Positions 5,936 to 6,905 of a stretch of 6,905 nt of DNA are shown in pieces (position 1 is the stretch's first letter; every line of letters begins with the position of its first letter). The notes below the pieces were generated by a model. The model saw nothing but the letters and a program-made list of their open reading frames with translations. It was not told the origin of the DNA and did no database searches. The stretch covers positions 1 through 6,905 of the forward strand of contig CALJEW010000166.1 in the NCBI GenBank assembly GCA_938074585.1, read 5' to 3'. The translations under genes and the position numbers were made by a program. Origin of the DNA: an uncultured Rhodospirillales bacterium. Its GTDB lineage: Bacteria > Pseudomonadota > Alphaproteobacteria > Rhodospirillales > Casp-alpha2.

Positions 5936-6905
5936 GAACGGCGGCCTCGTAGCTTAGATTTCTTAATCAGGCCTTCATATTGATGAGCCAATAAGTGAGA
6001 TTGTACTTGAGCCACTGTATCCATAGTAACCGTTACAACAATCAACAGGCTGGTACCGCCAAAATAGAAAGGAACCGAATATTTAGAAATTAACAATTCA
6101 GGTAACAAACATATAATAGCTAAATAACCAGCACCTACACATGTTAATCGTGTCAAAACGCGGTCCAAATAAGCGGCTGTGTTCTTACCTGGACGAATAC
6201 CAGGAACAAAACCACCATATTTCTTTAAGTTATCAGCTGTTTCTTCTGGGTTAAATACAACAGCAGTGTAAAAAAACGCGAAGAATACGACCATCGAAAT
6301 GTACGTGATCAAGTAAACGGGCTGACCACGACCAAGGTAGGAAGCTGCGGATGTAAGCCATTCAGGTCCGGTACCTGCTGAAAAACTAATTACAGTAATC
6401 GGCATTAATAGAATTGAACTTGCAAAGATCGGAGGAATAACACCAGCAGTGTTTAACTTAAGAGGCAAGTGAGAGTTTTCACCACCCGTCATTTTATTAC
6501 CACGTTGACGTTTTGGGTATTGAATTAAAATTCGACGCTGTGCCCTTTCCATCAAAACGATAAAGTATATGACGCAAACAGACATAATAAATAAAACAAG
6601 AATGAAGCCGGTTGAGAGCGCCCCTGTCCGCCCTAATTCAAGAACACTAGCTAATGCGGAGGGCAAGTTTGCAACAATACCGGCGAAAATAATCAACGAA
6701 ATTCCGTTACCAACACCTCGCGCAGTAATCTGTTCACCCAACCACATTAAGAAGATTGTACCACCAACCAAAGTAATGACTACTGAGAACCGGAAAAACA
6801 CACCAGGATCTGCTACAGCTGGTCCTGTACTTGAAGAAACACCTTCAAGACCGGCTGCTATACCAAAAGCCTGTACCGCGGCAATAACGACTGTTAAATA
6901 GCGAG
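5932..6905 (-). CDS. secY: Protein translocase subunit SecY, 5' part outside the window
   Basis: SecY is the channel-forming subunit of the SecYEG inner-membrane translocon. The frame stays open to the right edge, giving 323 residues plus two bases of a further codon; a full SecY has about 435-455 residues, so roughly 115-130 N-terminal residues (TM1, plug, TM2) lie outside. The visible part begins within TM3 (TVVIAAVQAFGIAAGLEG). It continues with the TM4/TM5 signature FLMWLGEQITARGVGNGISL, the cytoplasmic loop YPKRQRGNKMTGGENSHLPL, NTAGVIPPIFASS in TM7, and the C5 loop FNPEETADNLKKYGGFVPGI ending in the conserved Arg-Pro-Gly. TM9-TM10 and a basic tail (KKSKLRGRRS) complete it. A GTG at 6801 is internal and not the start, since conserved SecY sequence continues upstream of it. 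The stop overlaps the adk start. Confidence 0.98.
   Translation of the reverse strand, partial: RYLTVVIAAVQAFGIAAGLEGVSSSTGPAVADPGVFFRFSVVITLVGGTIFLMWLGEQITARGVGNGISLIIFAGIVANLPSALASVLELGRTGALSTGFILVLFIMSVCVIYFIVLMERAQRRILIQYPKRQRGNKMTGGENSHLPLKLNTAGVIPPIFASSILLMPITVISFSAGTGPEWLTSAASYLGRGQPVYLITYISMVVFFAFFYTAVVFNPEETADNLKKYGGFVPGIRPGKNTAAYLDRVLTRLTCVGAGYLAIICLLPELLISKYSVPFYFGGTSLLIVVTVTMDTVAQVQSHLLAHQYEGLIKKSKLRGRRS

Noticed and set aside
1..6905. Search for mobile elements, CRISPR arrays, tRNA or rRNA genes, defence genes or a novel system.
   Set aside because: Nothing of this kind was seen; genes are contiguous core housekeeping genes on one strand with normal spacing and no disrupted frames.

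Overview
The window is a housekeeping stretch of a bacterial chromosome. All eight genes are read from the minus strand, and the gene order points to an alphaproteobacterium of moderate to low GC content. In transcription order (right to left) they are secY (5' part outside the window), adk, rpsM, rpsK, rpoA, rplQ, a Do/DegP-family serine protease and rarA (3' end outside the window). Several traits fit Alphaproteobacteria. adk lies between secY and rpsM, where enterobacteria have rpmJ. rpsD is absent between rpsK and rpoA. The Do protease and rarA follow rplQ. RpoA is 338 residues long when read from its homology-supported start. Genus and species cannot be named from this sequence. The four-cysteine LID of adenylate kinase and the AT-rich spacers would suit a low-GC deep-branching group, but that is inference.

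Region by region: 5932-6905 holds the end of the spc-type operon, with secY and adk joined by an ATGA stop/start overlap. The 122-nt adk-rpsM spacer (5169-5290) is the densest regulatory stretch. It has a fully consensus sigma70-type promoter (TTGACA, 16 bp, TATAAT) with a GC-rich discriminator. A long-loop hairpin followed by eight U residues encloses that promoter. A second hairpin places the rpsM Shine-Dalgarno in its loop and the UUG start codon in its stem. 2707-5168 is the alpha operon rpsM-rpsK-rpoA-rplQ. Its rpsK-rpoA spacer is long (131 nt from the preferred GTG start) and can fold into two hairpins. A clear intrinsic terminator at 2654-2681 ends the unit. 1-2568 holds the Do-like periplasmic protease and rarA, 17 nt apart and probably cotranscribed.

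Together the genes cover protein export (SecY), adenylate balance (Adk), 30S and 50S proteins (S13, S11, L17), the RNA polymerase alpha subunit, envelope protein quality control (the Do protease) and handling of stalled replication forks (RarA). No mobile element, CRISPR array, tRNA, rRNA or foreign-looking gene was seen. The region is conserved and ordinary in gene content. What merits a second look is the cis-regulatory layout of the adk-rpsM spacer.
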